From positions 4,715,501 to 4,779,500 of the forward strand of contig NZ_CP063374.1 of assembly GCF_015160875.1 (NCBI RefSeq): a stretch of 64,000 bases of DNA, read 5' to 3'. Origin of the DNA: Streptomyces chromofuscus. GTDB taxonomy: Bacteria; Actinomycetota; Actinomycetes; Streptomycetales; Streptomycetaceae. This document shows positions 7,759-21,325 of this stretch, piece after piece. Each line of letters opens with the position of its first letter. The first letter of the stretch is position 1. The notes beneath the pieces were generated by a model, which was not told where the DNA came from, ran no database searches, and saw only the letters and a program-made list of their open reading frames with translations. The position numbers were made by a program, and so were the translations under genes.

Positions 7759-8193
7759 ATGCCTCCCAAGAAGAAGAAGGTCACGGGGCTCATCAAGCTC
7801 CAGATCCAGGCCGGTGCCGCCAACCCGGCCCCGCCGGTCGGCCCCGCGCTGGGTCAGCACGGCGTCAACATCATGGAGTTCTGCAAGGCCTACAACGCCG
7901 CGACCGAGTCGCAGCGTGGCTGGGTCATCCCGGTGGAGATCACGGTCTACGAGGACCGCTCCTTCACCTTCATCACGAAGACCCCGCCGGCCGCCAAGAT
8001 GATCCTCAAGGCCGCGGGCGTGGAGAAGGGCTCCGGCGAGCCGCACAAGACCAAGGTCGCGAAGATCACCCGCGACCAGGTCCGCGAGATCGCCACCACC
8101 AAGATGCCCGACCTCAACGCCAACGACCTGGACGCCGCCGAGAAGATCATCGCCGGCACCGCCCGTTCCATGGGCATCACGGTCGAGGGCTGA
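7759..8193 (+). CDS. rplK: 50S ribosomal protein L11
   Basis: 144 residues; ATG after GGAGAG. L11 forms the GTPase-associated centre with 23S rRNA and is the thiostrepton target. The N-terminal [29 protein letters not shown] keeps both prolines associated with thiostrepton sensitivity. The C-terminal RNA-binding domain shows [22 protein letters not shown] and a SMGITVEG end. It is followed 77 nt later by rplA in the usual L11-L1 operon. Confidence 0.97.
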
Positions 8194-8270
8194 GCCCCAA
8201 CCTCCCAGAGCAGTAGTGGCAGGGCCTGCTCGGCCCGGACCACGACTCCTAAGAACCCCCAGGAGCAGTA

Positions 8271-8996
8271 GTGAGCAAGCGCAGCAAGTCTCTCCGCGCT
8301 GCGGACGCCAAGGTCGACCGGGAAAAGCTGTACGCCCCGCTCGAGGCCGTCCGTCTCGCCAAGGAGACCTCCACGACCAAGTTCGACGGCACCGTCGAGG
8401 TCGCCTTCCGTCTGGGTGTCGACCCGCGCAAGGCCGACCAGATGGTCCGTGGCACCGTGAACCTTCCGCACGGCACCGGTAAGACCGCCCGGGTCCTGGT
8501 CTTCGCGACCGGCGACCGTGCCGAGGCCGCGCGTGCCGCGGGCGCCGACATCGTCGGCGCCGACGAGCTGATCGACGAGGTGTCGAAGGGGCGTCTGGAC
8601 TTCGACGCCGTCGTCGCCACCCCGGACCTCATGGGCAAGGTCGGCCGCCTCGGCCGCGTGCTCGGTCCCCGTGGTCTGATGCCGAACCCGAAGACCGGCA
8701 CCGTGACCCCCGACGTCGCCAAGGCTGTCAACGACATCAAGGGCGGCAAGATCGAGTTCCGCGTCGACAAGCACTCGAACCTGCACTTCATCATCGGCAA
8801 GACGTCGTTCGACGACACCAAGCTGGTGGAGAACTACGGCGCGGCCCTGGAGGAGATCCTCCGTCTGAAGCCGTCCGCCGCCAAGGGTCGCTACATCAAG
8901 AAGGCCGCCATCACCACCACGATGGGCCCCGGTATCCCGGTCGACCCGAACCGCACCCGCAACCTCCTCGTCGAGGAGGACCCGGCCGCGGTCTGA
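8271..8996 (+). CDS. rplA: 50S ribosomal protein L1
   Basis: 241 residues, GTG start with AGGAGCAG just upstream. L1 forms the mobile stalk that escorts tRNA out of the E site and represses its own operon in many bacteria. Landmarks are [53 protein letters not shown] and [14 protein letters not shown]. The initiation context (AGCAGTAGTG) is nearly duplicated 55 nt upstream at 8208-8217, out of frame with rplA; see findings. Confidence 0.97.
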   Translation: MSKRSKSLRAADAKVDREKLYAPLEAVRLAKETSTTKFDGTVEVAFRLGVDPRKADQMVRGTVNLPHGTGKTARVLVFATGDRAEAARAAGADIVGADELIDEVSKGRLDFDAVVATPDLMGKVGRLGRVLGPRGLMPNPKTGTVTPDVAKAVNDIKGGKIEFRVDKHSNLHFIIGKTSFDDTKLVENYGAALEEILRLKPSAAKGRYIKKAAITTTMGPGIPVDPNRTRNLLVEEDPAAV

Positions 8997-9022
8997 GCCC
9001 CCAAGGCTCGCTGAAGTCGGTC

Positions 9023-9058
9023 ACGGGCCCCGCACCTTCCCAGGTGCGGGGCCCGTTT
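9023..9058 (+). terminator. Strong terminator after rplA
   Basis: A perfect 15-bp stem (9023-9037 with 9042-9056), a 4-nt loop and TTT. It separates rplKA from the lipoprotein genes. Confidence 0.9.
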
Positions 9059-9135
9059 CGTCGCTGTGGGGGACGGCTGTCAGTGGCCTGGGTTAGCGTG
9101 CTCGCACGGGACTCGCATCGCGCATGGGGGGACGA

Positions 9136-10053
9136 ATGCAGACCACCATCCTTCGCCGGGGCGTGCGCCGCGTCGCCGTCGCGCTCGCGGCCGTCGTGGC
9201 GCTGACCGGCGGCCTGGCCGGCTGCACGGCGGCCGACCCGTCCGGCCGCTCCGCCGAGGAGGACCGGCCGTCGCGCGAGAGCGCGGCGCGTCTCGCCCCG
9301 ATCGCCGCGCTGCGCTCCGCCGAGCGGTCCACCGACCTGGCCGACTCCGCGCGCGTGCAGTCCACCACGACGATGGGCACGCTGATGTCCATGACGGCCG
9401 ACGGCGTCCTCGGCTGGAGCGACGGCATCACCGGCACGCTGACCATCACGTACACCGGCGGCACCATGGCCGACACCATGCGCCGGCTGGGCAGTACCTC
9501 GATGGAGGCCCGCTATCTGCCCGACGCCTACTACGCGCGGATGGGTGACGCGTTCGCCGAGCAGGCGGGTGGCCGGCACTGGCTGCGCTACGGCTACGAC
9601 GACCTGGCCGAGCTCGCCGGCGGCTCCGGGGCGTATCTCCAGGAGCAGATGCGCAACACGACCCCGAAGCAGTCCGTGGAACTGCTGCTGGCCTCCGGGG
9701 ACGTCAAGGAGGTCGGAACGGAGGACGTCCGCGGCGAGCGGACCACGCACTACTCCGGCACCGTCGACGTGGCCGACCTCGCCACCCACAACTCCCACCT
9801 CTCCGCCGACCGCCTCGCCGACCTCAGGCGGCAGCTGGAACGGGCCGGCGTGACCACCCAGACCGTCGACATATGGGTCAACGACCGGGACCTGCTGGTC
9901 AAGAAGGTCGAGCAGGGGCGGATGGCGACCGGCGAGCTCACCCAGACCGCGTACTACAGCGACTACGGGGCCGAGGTCTCCGCCGAGCGGCCGCCGGCGG
10001 ACGACACCCGGGACTTCCGGGAGCTGATGAGTGCCGGGGGCGGCAGTTCCTGA
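9136..10053 (+). CDS. Lipoprotein, LppX/LprG-like (first of two paralogues)
   Basis: 305 residues from ATG 9136, preceded by GGGGGACGA (an ATG at 9124 has no such site). The signal peptide has RRGVRR, a hydrophobic core and lipobox LAGC with Cys at residue 30, so the protein should be anchored outside the membrane. The mature part, including [26 protein letters not shown] and VDIWVNDRDLLVKK, resembles the LppX/LprAFG/LolA-type half-barrel fold that holds lipids in mycobacteria; this is family inference. The same blocks recur in the next gene ([34 protein letters not shown]), showing tandem duplication. TAGCGT at 9094-9099 may be its -10 box. Confidence 0.8.
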   Translation: MQTTILRRGVRRVAVALAAVVALTGGLAGCTAADPSGRSAEEDRPSRESAARLAPIAALRSAERSTDLADSARVQSTTTMGTLMSMTADGVLGWSDGITGTLTITYTGGTMADTMRRLGSTSMEARYLPDAYYARMGDAFAEQAGGRHWLRYGYDDLAELAGGSGAYLQEQMRNTTPKQSVELLLASGDVKEVGTEDVRGERTTHYSGTVDVADLATHNSHLSADRLADLRRQLERAGVTTQTVDIWVNDRDLLVKKVEQGRMATGELTQTAYYSDYGAEVSAERPPADDTRDFRELMSAGGGSS

Positions 10054-10194
10054 CGTTCATCCGGGGTGACACCGAAGCCTCGGTTTGACGAGGAGAAAAT
10101 CCGACGCCGCTGTCACACCGGTGGGCTAGGCTCCGGATCTTGCTGTGAGCAACCCGTGTGTTCCTTGGGGGAACCGATGACTTGGGGGGATCCG

Positions 10195-11037
10195 ATGAGG
10201 ACGTCCATACCTGCTGCCGGAATCGCCGCACTGCTTCTCGCCACGAGCGCGGTGGGCTGTGCGAAGGGCGGTGACGGCACCGAGGCTTCGCCGGAGATGG
10301 CGCCGGCGGCGGCCGTGGCCAAGGCGGCCAAGAACACGGAGGACATCACGTCCTTCCGGTACACGATGACCGGCAAGATGCCCGAGGCGGGCCGTATCGA
10401 GGCCGAGGCCGCGATGCGGATCAAGCCGGAGCTCGCCATGAGCATGAAGATGGAGGTGCTCGACCAGGCCGCGCAGGGCAAGGTCGAGATCCGGCTCGTC
10501 GACAAGGTCATGTACGTCGGCGGCGGCGCCGAGATGGCCAAGGAGATGGACGGCAAGAGCTGGATGAAGTTCGACCTGTCCGCCATGGGCGCCGGGAAGG
10601 ACCTCGACGAGCTCGGCGCCGCGAGCCAGGCCGAGCAGAACCCCGCCACCGCCTCCACCTTCCTCACCGGTGCCGAGGACGTGAAGAAGGTCGGCACGGA
10701 GAAGATCGACGGCGTCGAGACCACCCACTACTCGGGCACGGTCGGCCTCGACGACCTGCGCGCGTCCCTGAAGGACAAGGACGCCGAGGCGCGCAAGCAG
10801 AACGAGAAGAGCATCGAGCAGTACGAGAAGATGGGCGTCGAGACGCTCACGATGGACATGTGGATCGACGGCGAGGACCACACCAAGCAGTTCCGGATGC
10901 GCGGCCAGGCCGACAAGGGACCGCTGGACATGACGATCAAGTTCCTCGACCTCAACCAGCCGGTCACCGTCCAGGCGCCGCCTGCCAAGGACACCGTCGA
11001 CCTGGCCGAGATGATGCAGGGGCTCGAGCAGAGCTGA
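10195..11037 (+). CDS. Lipoprotein, LppX/LprG-like (second paralogue)
   Basis: 280 residues from ATG 10195 with GGGGGG upstream; ATG 10177 is possible but would put an acidic residue before the signal core. Signal [22 protein letters not shown] gives a lipid-attached Cys at residue 22. The mature domain is rich in Lys/Glu and repeats the blocks of its upstream neighbour, ending [19 protein letters not shown] at 10127-10132 could be the -10 of its own promoter. Probably an extracytoplasmic lipid- or ligand-binding protein; the ligand is unknown. The pair sits between rplA and rplJ. Confidence 0.78.
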   Translation: MRTSIPAAGIAALLLATSAVGCAKGGDGTEASPEMAPAAAVAKAAKNTEDITSFRYTMTGKMPEAGRIEAEAAMRIKPELAMSMKMEVLDQAAQGKVEIRLVDKVMYVGGGAEMAKEMDGKSWMKFDLSAMGAGKDLDELGAASQAEQNPATASTFLTGAEDVKKVGTEKIDGVETTHYSGTVGLDDLRASLKDKDAEARKQNEKSIEQYEKMGVETLTMDMWIDGEDHTKQFRMRGQADKGPLDMTIKFLDLNQPVTVQAPPAKDTVDLAEMMQGLEQS

Positions 11038-11065
11038 GCCCTGTGCCGGTCCCGCGGGGACGGAT

Positions 11066-11095
11066 TTGCCTCGCGGCGATCCGTTCCCGTACGCT
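11066..11095 (+). promoter_or_regulatory. rplJ promoter
   Basis: TTGCCT (11066-11071), an 18-nt spacer and TACGCT (11090-11095). The start is predicted near 11102, giving a leader of about 237 nt. Confidence 0.7.
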
Positions 11096-11101
11096 TTCAC
11101 A

Positions 11102-11280
11102 GAAGCCAAAGACCGCTGGTCGTTGCCGTGCGCTCGTACGAGGGCGCGGTGGCCGAAGGATCCGCTGAACTGCGGACGACCCGCGCAGGTGACAGTGGAA
11201 GAGCTCCCGGAGTGCGTGCGTCTACGCATGTACGGCCGGTCGAGTCCGCCCCGTGCGCCTGCGCCGGGGCGTTTCGTTTT
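11102..11280 (+). promoter_or_regulatory. L10-type leader RNA with attenuator
   Basis: The leader contains AAAGACCGCTGGTCGTTG near its 5' end and GACCCGCGCAGGTGAC downstream, which resemble conserved parts of the bacterial L10 leader, bound by the L10(L12)n complex. It ends with a terminator-like hairpin (CGCCCCG 11247-11253 with CGGGGCG 11265-11271) followed by TTTCGTTTT. This arrangement predicts autogenous control of rplJL by premature termination. Family assignment is from memory of motif shape, not an alignment. Confidence 0.7.
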
Positions 11281-11338
11281 CCCCAGTCCTCCTTCGGGTC
11301 CGCGCGGTCCGAATCACCCGGAAGGAGGCCGAGGCTCT

Positions 11339-11869
11339 ATGGCGAGGCCCGACAAGGCTGCCGCGGTTGCCGAGCTGACGGACAAGTTCCGCAGCTCCAA
11401 CGCCGCCGTGCTGACCGAGTACCGCGGTCTCACCGTGGCGCAGCTCAAGACGCTGCGTCGTTCGCTCGGTGAGAACGCCCAGTACGCCGTGGTGAAGAAC
11501 ACGCTGACCAAGATTGCGGCCAACGAGGCCGGGATCACGCTGGACGACCAGCTCTTCGCTGGTCCGACGGCCGTCGCCTTCGTCACCGGTGACCCGGTGG
11601 AGTCGGCGAAGGGTCTTCGTGACTTCGCCAAGGACAACCCCAATCTCGTCATCAAGGGCGGTGTCCTTGACGGCAAGGCGCTGTCCGCCGACGAGATCAA
11701 GAAGCTTGCGGACCTCGAGTCCCGCGAGGTTCTGCTCGCCAAGCTGGCGGGCGCCATGAAGGGCAAGCAGTCCCAGGCTGCCGCGCTCTTCCAGGCGCTC
11801 CCGTCGAAGCTCGTCCGCACCGTGGACGCGCTGCGCGCCAAGCAGGCCGAGCAGGGCGGTGCCGAGTAA
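11339..11869 (+). CDS. rplJ: 50S ribosomal protein L10
   Basis: 176 residues; ATG 11339 after GGAAGGAGG. L10 anchors L7/L12 dimers to the ribosomal stalk. N-terminal [20 protein letters not shown] and [13 protein letters not shown], middle [15 protein letters not shown], and a C-terminal helix (about residues 135-176, [20 protein letters not shown]) that binds L12 dimers. In-frame sequence continues upstream but lacks start context and lies inside the leader. 111 nt separate it from rplL. Confidence 0.97.
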   Translation: MARPDKAAAVAELTDKFRSSNAAVLTEYRGLTVAQLKTLRRSLGENAQYAVVKNTLTKIAANEAGITLDDQLFAGPTAVAFVTGDPVESAKGLRDFAKDNPNLVIKGGVLDGKALSADEIKKLADLESREVLLAKLAGAMKGKQSQAAALFQALPSKLVRTVDALRAKQAEQGGAE

Positions 11870-11980
11870 TTCGGCTCGCATCATGATCGCCGCCCTCCGG
11901 CAGCGGTCGTAGCGGGCCGAACGTACGCCCGCCAGTCATGTACATCCGGCACCAGCCGAATTAGTGGAAGGAAAGCCATC

Positions 11981-12364
11981 GTGGCTCTCACCCAGGAAGA
12001 ACTGCTCGCCGAGTTCGAGAACATGACCCTCATCCAGCTCGCCGAGTTCGTCTCGGCGTTCGAGGAGAAGTTCGACGTCACCGCGGCCGCCCCGGTTGCC
12101 GTTGCCGCCGCCGGCGCCCCGGGTGCCCCGGCCGCCGAGGCCGTCGAGGAGAAGGACGAGTTCGACGTCGTCCTCACCGGCGCCGGCGACAAGAAGATCC
12201 AGGTCATCAAGGTCGTGCGCGAGCTGACCTCCCTCGGCCTGAAGGAGGCCAAGGACCTGGTGGACGGCGCCCCGAAGCCCGTCCTCGAGAAGGTCGCGAA
12301 GGACGCCGCGGACAAGGCCAAGGAGGCCCTCGAGGGCGCCGGCGCCTCCGTCGAGGTCAAGTAA
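11981..12364 (+). CDS. rplL: 50S ribosomal protein L7/L12
   Basis: 127 residues, GTG start with GGAAGGAAAG upstream. An N-terminal dimerisation domain ([29 protein letters not shown]), an Ala/Pro/Gly hinge (about residues 33-55), and a C-terminal factor-binding domain ([35 protein letters not shown]). It recruits translational GTPases such as EF-G and EF-Tu, encoded further along. The terminator-like hairpin at 12452-12489 and separate promoters show that rpoBC can be transcribed independently. Confidence 0.97.
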   Translation: MALTQEELLAEFENMTLIQLAEFVSAFEEKFDVTAAAPVAVAAAGAPGAPAAEAVEEKDEFDVVLTGAGDKKIQVIKVVRELTSLGLKEAKDLVDGAPKPVLEKVAKDAADKAKEALEGAGASVEVK

Positions 12365-12366
12365 GA

Positions 12367-12404
12367 CCTTCACGGGCCCGCACGGCCTTCACGGGTCCGC
12401 ACGG
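12367..12404 (+). repeat. 19-bp tandem repeat after rplL
   Basis: CCTTCACGGGCCCGCACGG (12367-12385) is followed at once by a copy with one change (12386-12404). It lies between the rplL stop and the terminator. Confidence 0.9.
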
Positions 12405-12437
12405 ACTCACGCGCGGTGATTGCAGCCCCGTAGGGGT

Positions 12438-12495
12438 GTAACGCGAACGCACCGAAGAGCGATCATCCATCCGGGTGGTCGCTCTTCGGCGTTAC
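12438..12495 (+). terminator. Terminator-like hairpin after rplL
   Basis: CCGAAGAGCGA (12452-12462) pairs with TCGCTCTTCGG (12479-12489), and outer GTAACGC/GCGTTAC arms extend the structure. There is no T tract. Likely a partial terminator between rplJL and rpoBC. Confidence 0.65.
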
Positions 12496-12624
12496 GGGGG
12501 TCCGGCGGCGGCTGCCTTGCACCCGCGGTGGCGAGGAGTAAGGTGATCTTCGTCGTGCCTCTCGGCGCCCCCGGTGGCAGGCTGCACGTGACGAGCGCAG
12601 CACCTCGGCTTGGGCCAGGGGGCC

Positions 12625-12653
12625 TTGACGAACCGCACGCAGCGCGCAATTCT
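12625..12653 (+). promoter_or_regulatory. Possible upstream rpoB promoter
   Basis: TTGACG (12625-12630), a 17-nt spacer and AATTCT (12648-12653). Confidence 0.4.
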
Positions 12654-12793
12654 CAGGACGCGTCGTCACAAGGATCCGAATCCGAGGCATGGATCGACGG
12701 CGAAGAGGGCAGTATCACCGTGGCGTTGAGGGCGTGACCTTGTCGCAGGGGTTGAGAACAACGAGGGCATCGAGGTTCTTCGAAAACCCGCAC

Positions 12794-12822
12794 TGGACAT
12801 CAGTGTGCCAAGTGGCTACACT
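12794..12822 (+). promoter_or_regulatory. Main rpoB promoter
   Basis: TGGACA (12794-12799), a 17-nt spacer and TACACT (12817-12822), close to the consensus for the principal sigma factor. The predicted leader is about 160 nt and includes a CCCCTG/CAGGGG hairpin near 12850-12870. The 622-bp rplL-rpoB gap otherwise holds no convincing gene. Confidence 0.7.
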
Positions 12823-12987
12823 GACCCTTTGCGCTGCCTGTTAGCTGTCCCCTGCCCGTCACCAGGGGCATGCCCTCGCTCGAGCATAGACGATCAGACC
12901 GTCCCTGACCTGGGGTTATCTGTCTTCGTGCATCGGTGAGGGGCCGGTACGCGCGTAGTGAGTCCGAGCCCTCGGAAGGACCCCCTC

Positions 12988-15900
12988 TTGGCCGCCTCGC
13001 GCAACGCCTCGACCGCGAATACGAACAACGGCGCCAGCACCGCCCCGCTGCGCATCTCCTTTGCAAAGATCAAGGAGCCTCTCGAGGTTCCCAACCTGCT
13101 CGCGCTGCAGACCGAGAGCTTTGACTGGCTGCTCGGCAACACGGCCTGGCAGAGTCGGGTCGAGGAGGCTCTCGAGAACGGTCAGGACGTCCCCACCAAG
13201 TCCGGGCTCGAGGAGATCTTCGAGGAGATCTCCCCGATCGAGGACTTCAGCGGGTCGATGTCGCTGACCTTCCGCGACCACCGTTTCGAGCCGCCGAAGA
13301 ACTCGATCGACGAGTGCAAGGAGCGTGACTTCACCTACGCGGCTCCGCTCTTCGTCACCGCCGAGTTCACCAACAACGAGACCGGCGAGATCAAGTCCCA
13401 GACGGTCTTCATGGGCGACTTCCCGCTCATGACCAACAAGGGCACCTTCGTCATCAACGGCACCGAGCGTGTCGTCGTCTCGCAGCTGGTGCGCTCGCCG
13501 GGTGTCTACTTCGACTCCACGATCGACAAGACGTCCGACAAGGACATCTTCTCCGCCAAGATCATCCCGTCCCGGGGTGCCTGGCTGGAGATGGAGATCG
13601 ACAAGCGCGACATGGTCGGTGTCCGCATCGACCGCAAGCGCAAGCAGTCCGTCACCGTCCTCCTGAAGGCGCTCGGCTGGACGACCGAGCAGATCCTCGA
13701 GGAGTTCGGCGAGTACGAGTCGATGCGCGCCACCCTGGAGAAGGACCACACCCAGGGCCAGGACGACGCGCTGCTCGACATCTACCGCAAGCTGCGTCCG
13801 GGCGAGCCCCCCACGCGTGAGGCCGCGCAGACGCTGCTCGAGAACCTTTACTTCAACCCCAAGCGCTACGACCTCGCCAAGGTCGGCCGCTACAAGGTCA
13901 ACAAGAAGCTGGGTACGGACACCCCGCTCGACGCGGGCGTCCTGACCGTCGAGGACATCATCGCGACGATCAAGTACCTGGTGAAGCTGCACGCCGGCGA
14001 GACCGAGACGGTCGGGGAGTCGGGTCGCTCGATCATCGTCGAGACCGACGACATCGACCACTTCGGCAACCGCCGCATCCGCAGCGTCGGCGAGCTGATC
14101 CAGAACCAGGTCCGTACGGGTCTCGCCCGTATGGAGCGCGTCGTGCGCGAGCGCATGACGACCCAGGACGTCGAGGCGATCACGCCGCAGACCCTGATCA
14201 ACATCCGGCCGGTCGTCGCCTCCATCAAGGAGTTCTTCGGCACCAGCCAGCTGTCCCAGTTCATGGACCAGAACAACCCGCTGTCGGGGCTGACGCACAA
14301 GCGTCGTCTGAACGCCCTCGGCCCGGGTGGTCTGTCCCGTGAGCGGGCCGGCTTCGAGGTCCGTGACGTGCACCCGTCGCACTACGGCCGCATGTGCCCG
14401 ATCGAGACGCCCGAAGGCCCGAACATCGGTCTGATCGGCTCGCTCGCCACCTACGGCCGGGTCAATGCGTTCGGTTTCGTCGAGACCCCGTACCGCAAGG
14501 TCATCGACGGCCAGGTCACCGACGAGGTGAACTACCTGACCGCCGACGAGGAGGACCGCTTCGTCATCGCGCAGGCCAACGCGCCGCTGACCGACGAGAT
14601 GCGGTTCGCCGAGGCCCGCGTGCTGGTCCGCCGCCGTGGCGGCGAGGTCGACTACGTCGCGCCCGAGGACGTGGACTACATGGACGTCTCGCCGCGCCAG
14701 ATGGTGTCGGTCGCGACCGCCATGATCCCCTTCCTCGAGCACGACGACGCCAACCGTGCCCTCATGGGCGCGAACATGATGCGTCAGGCCGTGCCGCTGA
14801 TTAAGTCCGAGTCCCCGCTCGTCGGCACCGGCATGGAGTACCGCTCCGCGGTCGACGCCGGCGACGTGGTCAAGGCCGAGAAGGACGGTGTGGTCCAGGA
14901 GGTCTCCGCGGACTACATCACCACCGCCAACGACGACGGCACGTACATCACCTACCGGCTGGCCAAGTTCGCCCGCTCCAACCAGGGCACCTCGGTCAAC
15001 CAGAAGGTCATCGTCAACGAGGGCGACCGGGTCATCACCGGCCAGGTCCTGGCCGACGGCCCGGCCACCGAGAACGGCGAGATGGCGCTCGGCAAGAACC
15101 TGCTGGTCGCGTTCATGCCGTGGGAGGGTCACAACTACGAGGACGCGATCATCCTGTCGCAGCGCCTCGTGCAGGACGACGTCCTCTCCTCGATCCACAT
15201 CGAGGAGCACGAGGTCGATGCCCGTGACACCAAGCTCGGCCCCGAGGAGATCACCCGGGACATCCCGAACGTCTCCGAGGAGGTCCTCGCCGACCTGGAC
15301 GAGCGCGGCATCATCCGCATCGGCGCCGAGGTCATCGCCGGCGACATCCTCGTCGGCAAGGTGACCCCGAAGGGTGAGACGGAGCTGACGCCGGAGGAGC
15401 GCCTGCTGCGCGCGATCTTCGGTGAGAAGGCCCGTGAGGTCCGTGACACCTCGCTGAAGGTGCCGCACGGCGAGACCGGCAAGGTCATCGGCGTGCGCGT
15501 CTTCGACCGCGAGGAGGGCGACGAGCTGCCGCCGGGCGTGAACCAGCTGGTCCGCGTCTACGTCGCGCAGAAGCGCAAGATCACCGACGGTGACAAGCTC
15601 GCCGGCCGTCACGGCAACAAGGGCGTCATCTCCAAGATCCTGCCGATCGAGGACATGCCGTTCCTGGAGGACGGCACCCCGGTCGACATCATCCTCAACC
15701 CGCTGGGTGTCCCGTCCCGAATGAACCCGGGACAGGTCCTGGAGATCCACCTCGGCTGGCTCGCCAGCCGCGGCTGGGACGTCTCCGGCCTCGCGGACGA
15801 GTGGGCGCAGCGCCTCCAGGCGATCGGCGCCGACCAGGTCGAGCCCGGCACCAACGTGGCCACCCCGGTCTTCGACGGTGCGCGTGAGGACGAGCTCGCG

Positions 15901-16473
15901 GGTCTGCTGCAGCACACCATCCCGAACCGCGACGGCGAGCGCATGGTGCTCCCGTCCGGCAAGGCGCGGCTGTTCGACGGCCGCAGCGGTGAGCCGTTCC
16001 CGGACCCGATCTCGGTCGGCTACATGTACATCCTGAAGCTGCACCACCTGGTCGACGACAAGCTGCACGCCCGTTCGACCGGTCCGTACTCGATGATCAC
16101 CCAGCAGCCGCTGGGTGGTAAGGCCCAGTTCGGTGGCCAGCGGTTCGGCGAGATGGAGGTGTGGGCACTCGAGGCGTACGGCGCCGCCTACGCCCTCCAG
16201 GAGCTGCTGACCATCAAGTCCGACGACGTCACCGGCCGCGTGAAGGTCTACGAGGCGATCGTCAAGGGCGAGAACATCCCCGAACCCGGCATCCCCGAGT
16301 CCTTCAAGGTGCTCATCAAGGAGATGCAGTCCCTGTGCCTGAACGTGGAGGTGCTGTCCAGCGACGGTATGTCCATCGAGATGCGTGACACCGACGAGGA
16401 CGTCTTCCGCGCTGCGGAGGAGCTCGGCATCGACCTGTCCCGGCGCGAGCCGAGCAGCGTCGAAGAGGTCTGA
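12988..16473 (+). CDS. rpoB: DNA-directed RNA polymerase beta subunit
   Basis: 1161 residues from TTG 12988, preceded by GGAAGGA; an in-frame GTG at 12958 lacks a site, and the TTG gives the N-terminus [13 protein letters not shown] that I recall from Streptomyces. The beta subunit forms half of the active-site cleft and binds rifamycins. The cluster I region reads [15 protein letters not shown] then [15 protein letters not shown]. Residue 442 is Asn (codon AAC at 14311-14313) where Streptomyces, M. tuberculosis (Ser450) and E. coli (Ser531) normally have Ser; the other hotspot residues (Gln, Asp, His, Arg) are wild type. Downstream motifs [31 protein letters not shown] and the C-terminal [21 protein letters not shown] are intact. 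rpoC follows after a hairpin. Confidence 0.98.
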   Translation: MAASRNASTANTNNGASTAPLRISFAKIKEPLEVPNLLALQTESFDWLLGNTAWQSRVEEALENGQDVPTKSGLEEIFEEISPIEDFSGSMSLTFRDHRFEPPKNSIDECKERDFTYAAPLFVTAEFTNNETGEIKSQTVFMGDFPLMTNKGTFVINGTERVVVSQLVRSPGVYFDSTIDKTSDKDIFSAKIIPSRGAWLEMEIDKRDMVGVRIDRKRKQSVTVLLKALGWTTEQILEEFGEYESMRATLEKDHTQGQDDALLDIYRKLRPGEPPTREAAQTLLENLYFNPKRYDLAKVGRYKVNKKLGTDTPLDAGVLTVEDIIATIKYLVKLHAGETETVGESGRSIIVETDDIDHFGNRRIRSVGELIQNQVRTGLARMERVVRERMTTQDVEAITPQTLINIRPVVASIKEFFGTSQLSQFMDQNNPLSGLTHKRRLNALGPGGLSRERAGFEVRDVHPSHYGRMCPIETPEGPNIGLIGSLATYGRVNAFGFVETPYRKVIDGQVTDEVNYLTADEEDRFVIAQANAPLTDEMRFAEARVLVRRRGGEVDYVAPEDVDYMDVSPRQMVSVATAMIPFLEHDDANRALMGANMMRQAVPLIKSESPLVGTGMEYRSAVDAGDVVKAEKDGVVQEVSADYITTANDDGTYITYRLAKFARSNQGTSVNQKVIVNEGDRVITGQVLADGPATENGEMALGKNLLVAFMPWEGHNYEDAIILSQRLVQDDVLSSIHIEEHEVDARDTKLGPEEITRDIPNVSEEVLADLDERGIIRIGAEVIAGDILVGKVTPKGETELTPEERLLRAIFGEKAREVRDTSLKVPHGETGKVIGVRVFDREEGDELPPGVNQLVRVYVAQKRKITDGDKLAGRHGNKGVISKILPIEDMPFLEDGTPVDIILNPLGVPSRMNPGQVLEIHLGWLASRGWDVSGLADEWAQRLQAIGADQVEPGTNVATPVFDGAREDELAGLLQHTIPNRDGERMVLPSGKARLFDGRSGEPFPDPISVGYMYILKLHHLVDDKLHARSTGPYSMITQQPLGGKAQFGGQRFGEMEVWALEAYGAAYALQELLTIKSDDVTGRVKVYEAIVKGENIPEPGIPESFKVLIKEMQSLCLNVEVLSSDGMSIEMRDTDEDVFRAAEELGIDLSRREPSSVEEV

Positions 16474-16480
16474 CGGAGTC

Positions 16481-16513
16481 CGGCGGGCCTTCTGAACAAC
16501 AGAAGGCCCGCCG
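16481..16513 (+). terminator. Hairpin between rpoB and rpoC
   Basis: A perfect 13-bp stem (16481-16493 with 16501-16513) and a 7-nt loop, without a T tract. Likely an RNA-processing or mRNA-stability element, since rpoC has no visible promoter of its own. Confidence 0.6.
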
Positions 16514-16571
16514 ACCCCGGGACCCCGTTTCAGACCCCAAGACTTACGACCCTGAGAGGGATTGACGCATA

Positions 16572-20471
<3,900 letters not shown>

Positions 20472-20492
20472 GCGAGCGTCGCTTGACACACT

Positions 20493-20526
20493 GAAGGGCG
20501 GTCACTCCGTGGGGTGACCGCCCTTC
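20493..20526. terminator. Bidirectional terminator after rpoC
   Basis: A perfect 13-bp stem (20493-20505 with 20514-20526). It lies between rpoC and the convergent frameshifted gene. Confidence 0.8.
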
Positions 20527-20557
20527 GGCGTGTTCGGCGTGTTCGGCAGAGCTCCTT

Positions 20558-21138
20558 TCAGGGTGCCGCCGATACCCGCCACCCTCCGTCGGCGGACACG
20601 GTGACGTATCCATGCTTGAAAGTCGCAGAACGCCCTTCTGGTCAACTGCCGCGGTGTGCCGGATCACCTGATCGCCACCGTTCGCGGGGGTGTATGTGAG
20701 CGTTCCGGGAGCGTCGAGGAAGTCGTAGTGAGGAACCCGCGCGTACTCGTAGTAGGGCTTCGGGTCGAAGTACCCGAAGGTGTCTGTTCCCTTTCCCTTG
20801 AAATCCTTGGAGGGAAGCTGGGGGAGGCTGTTCTGGTCGATGAGGCTGAGCTTCCATCCGCTGAATCCTCCGGCGCCTTCTCGGTACCGAATGCGTTGGA
20901 TCGCGATGGCGTCGCAGTGCGGCGGAAGGACGACACGGGCGGGGCCGCGCCGATGGATCTGGGCGATCAGTGAGTGGGCGCGTGTGTGATGCGCCCCTTT
21001 CTGGACGGCCACGAGCTCGACATTGGACGTCGGGCCACCACGGAACTCAAGAAGCAGCGGTTTTCCGCTGCCACCCCCTGGGATCTGCATCGTCCGGTCC
21101 CGTCGGCCCGACCACACGCTTTCGGTGTCTGTGCCCAT
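20558..21138 (-). pseudogene. Unknown protein gene, apparently frameshifted near its 3' end
   Basis: ATG 21138 (AAGGGAA upstream) opens a convincing frame of about 166 codons (MGTDTESVW ... [14 protein letters not shown] ... [22 protein letters not shown] ... [12 protein letters not shown]). That frame then runs on without a stop through the rpoC terminator and into rpoC. In the +2 frame, from about position 20645, a natural-looking C-terminus ending [19 protein letters not shown] meets TGA at 20558-20560. One missing base near 20610-20650 would restore a 193-residue protein. No signal peptide and no family recognised. GC content is visibly lower than in its neighbours, which suggests horizontal origin. 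Either a true mutation or a sequencing error. Confidence 0.6.
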
Positions 21139-21325
21139 GCGCCATTCCCTTTTCGCGTCGGTCCTGTGATTCAGGAGGTCACGTCGGGGAAGACCGTCGC
21201 ACACAGGGCGAACGGACGTGTGATCCTCGGATATGACGGCTGTCAAGGGTTGTCGTCCGGGTGGGAACGGGCCGTCGGTGAGTCCGTAGGGCAGGGAAAC
21301 GGAAGGACCTTGGCGTCCGAGGGGC

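Noticed and set aside
7759-8193. Possible thiostrepton-resistant L11
   Set aside because: The proline residues of the N-terminal domain linked to sensitivity are present.
12420-12737. 105-codon frame in the rplL-rpoB gap
   Set aside because: It covers a terminator and a promoter, has no start signal and no recognisable domain.
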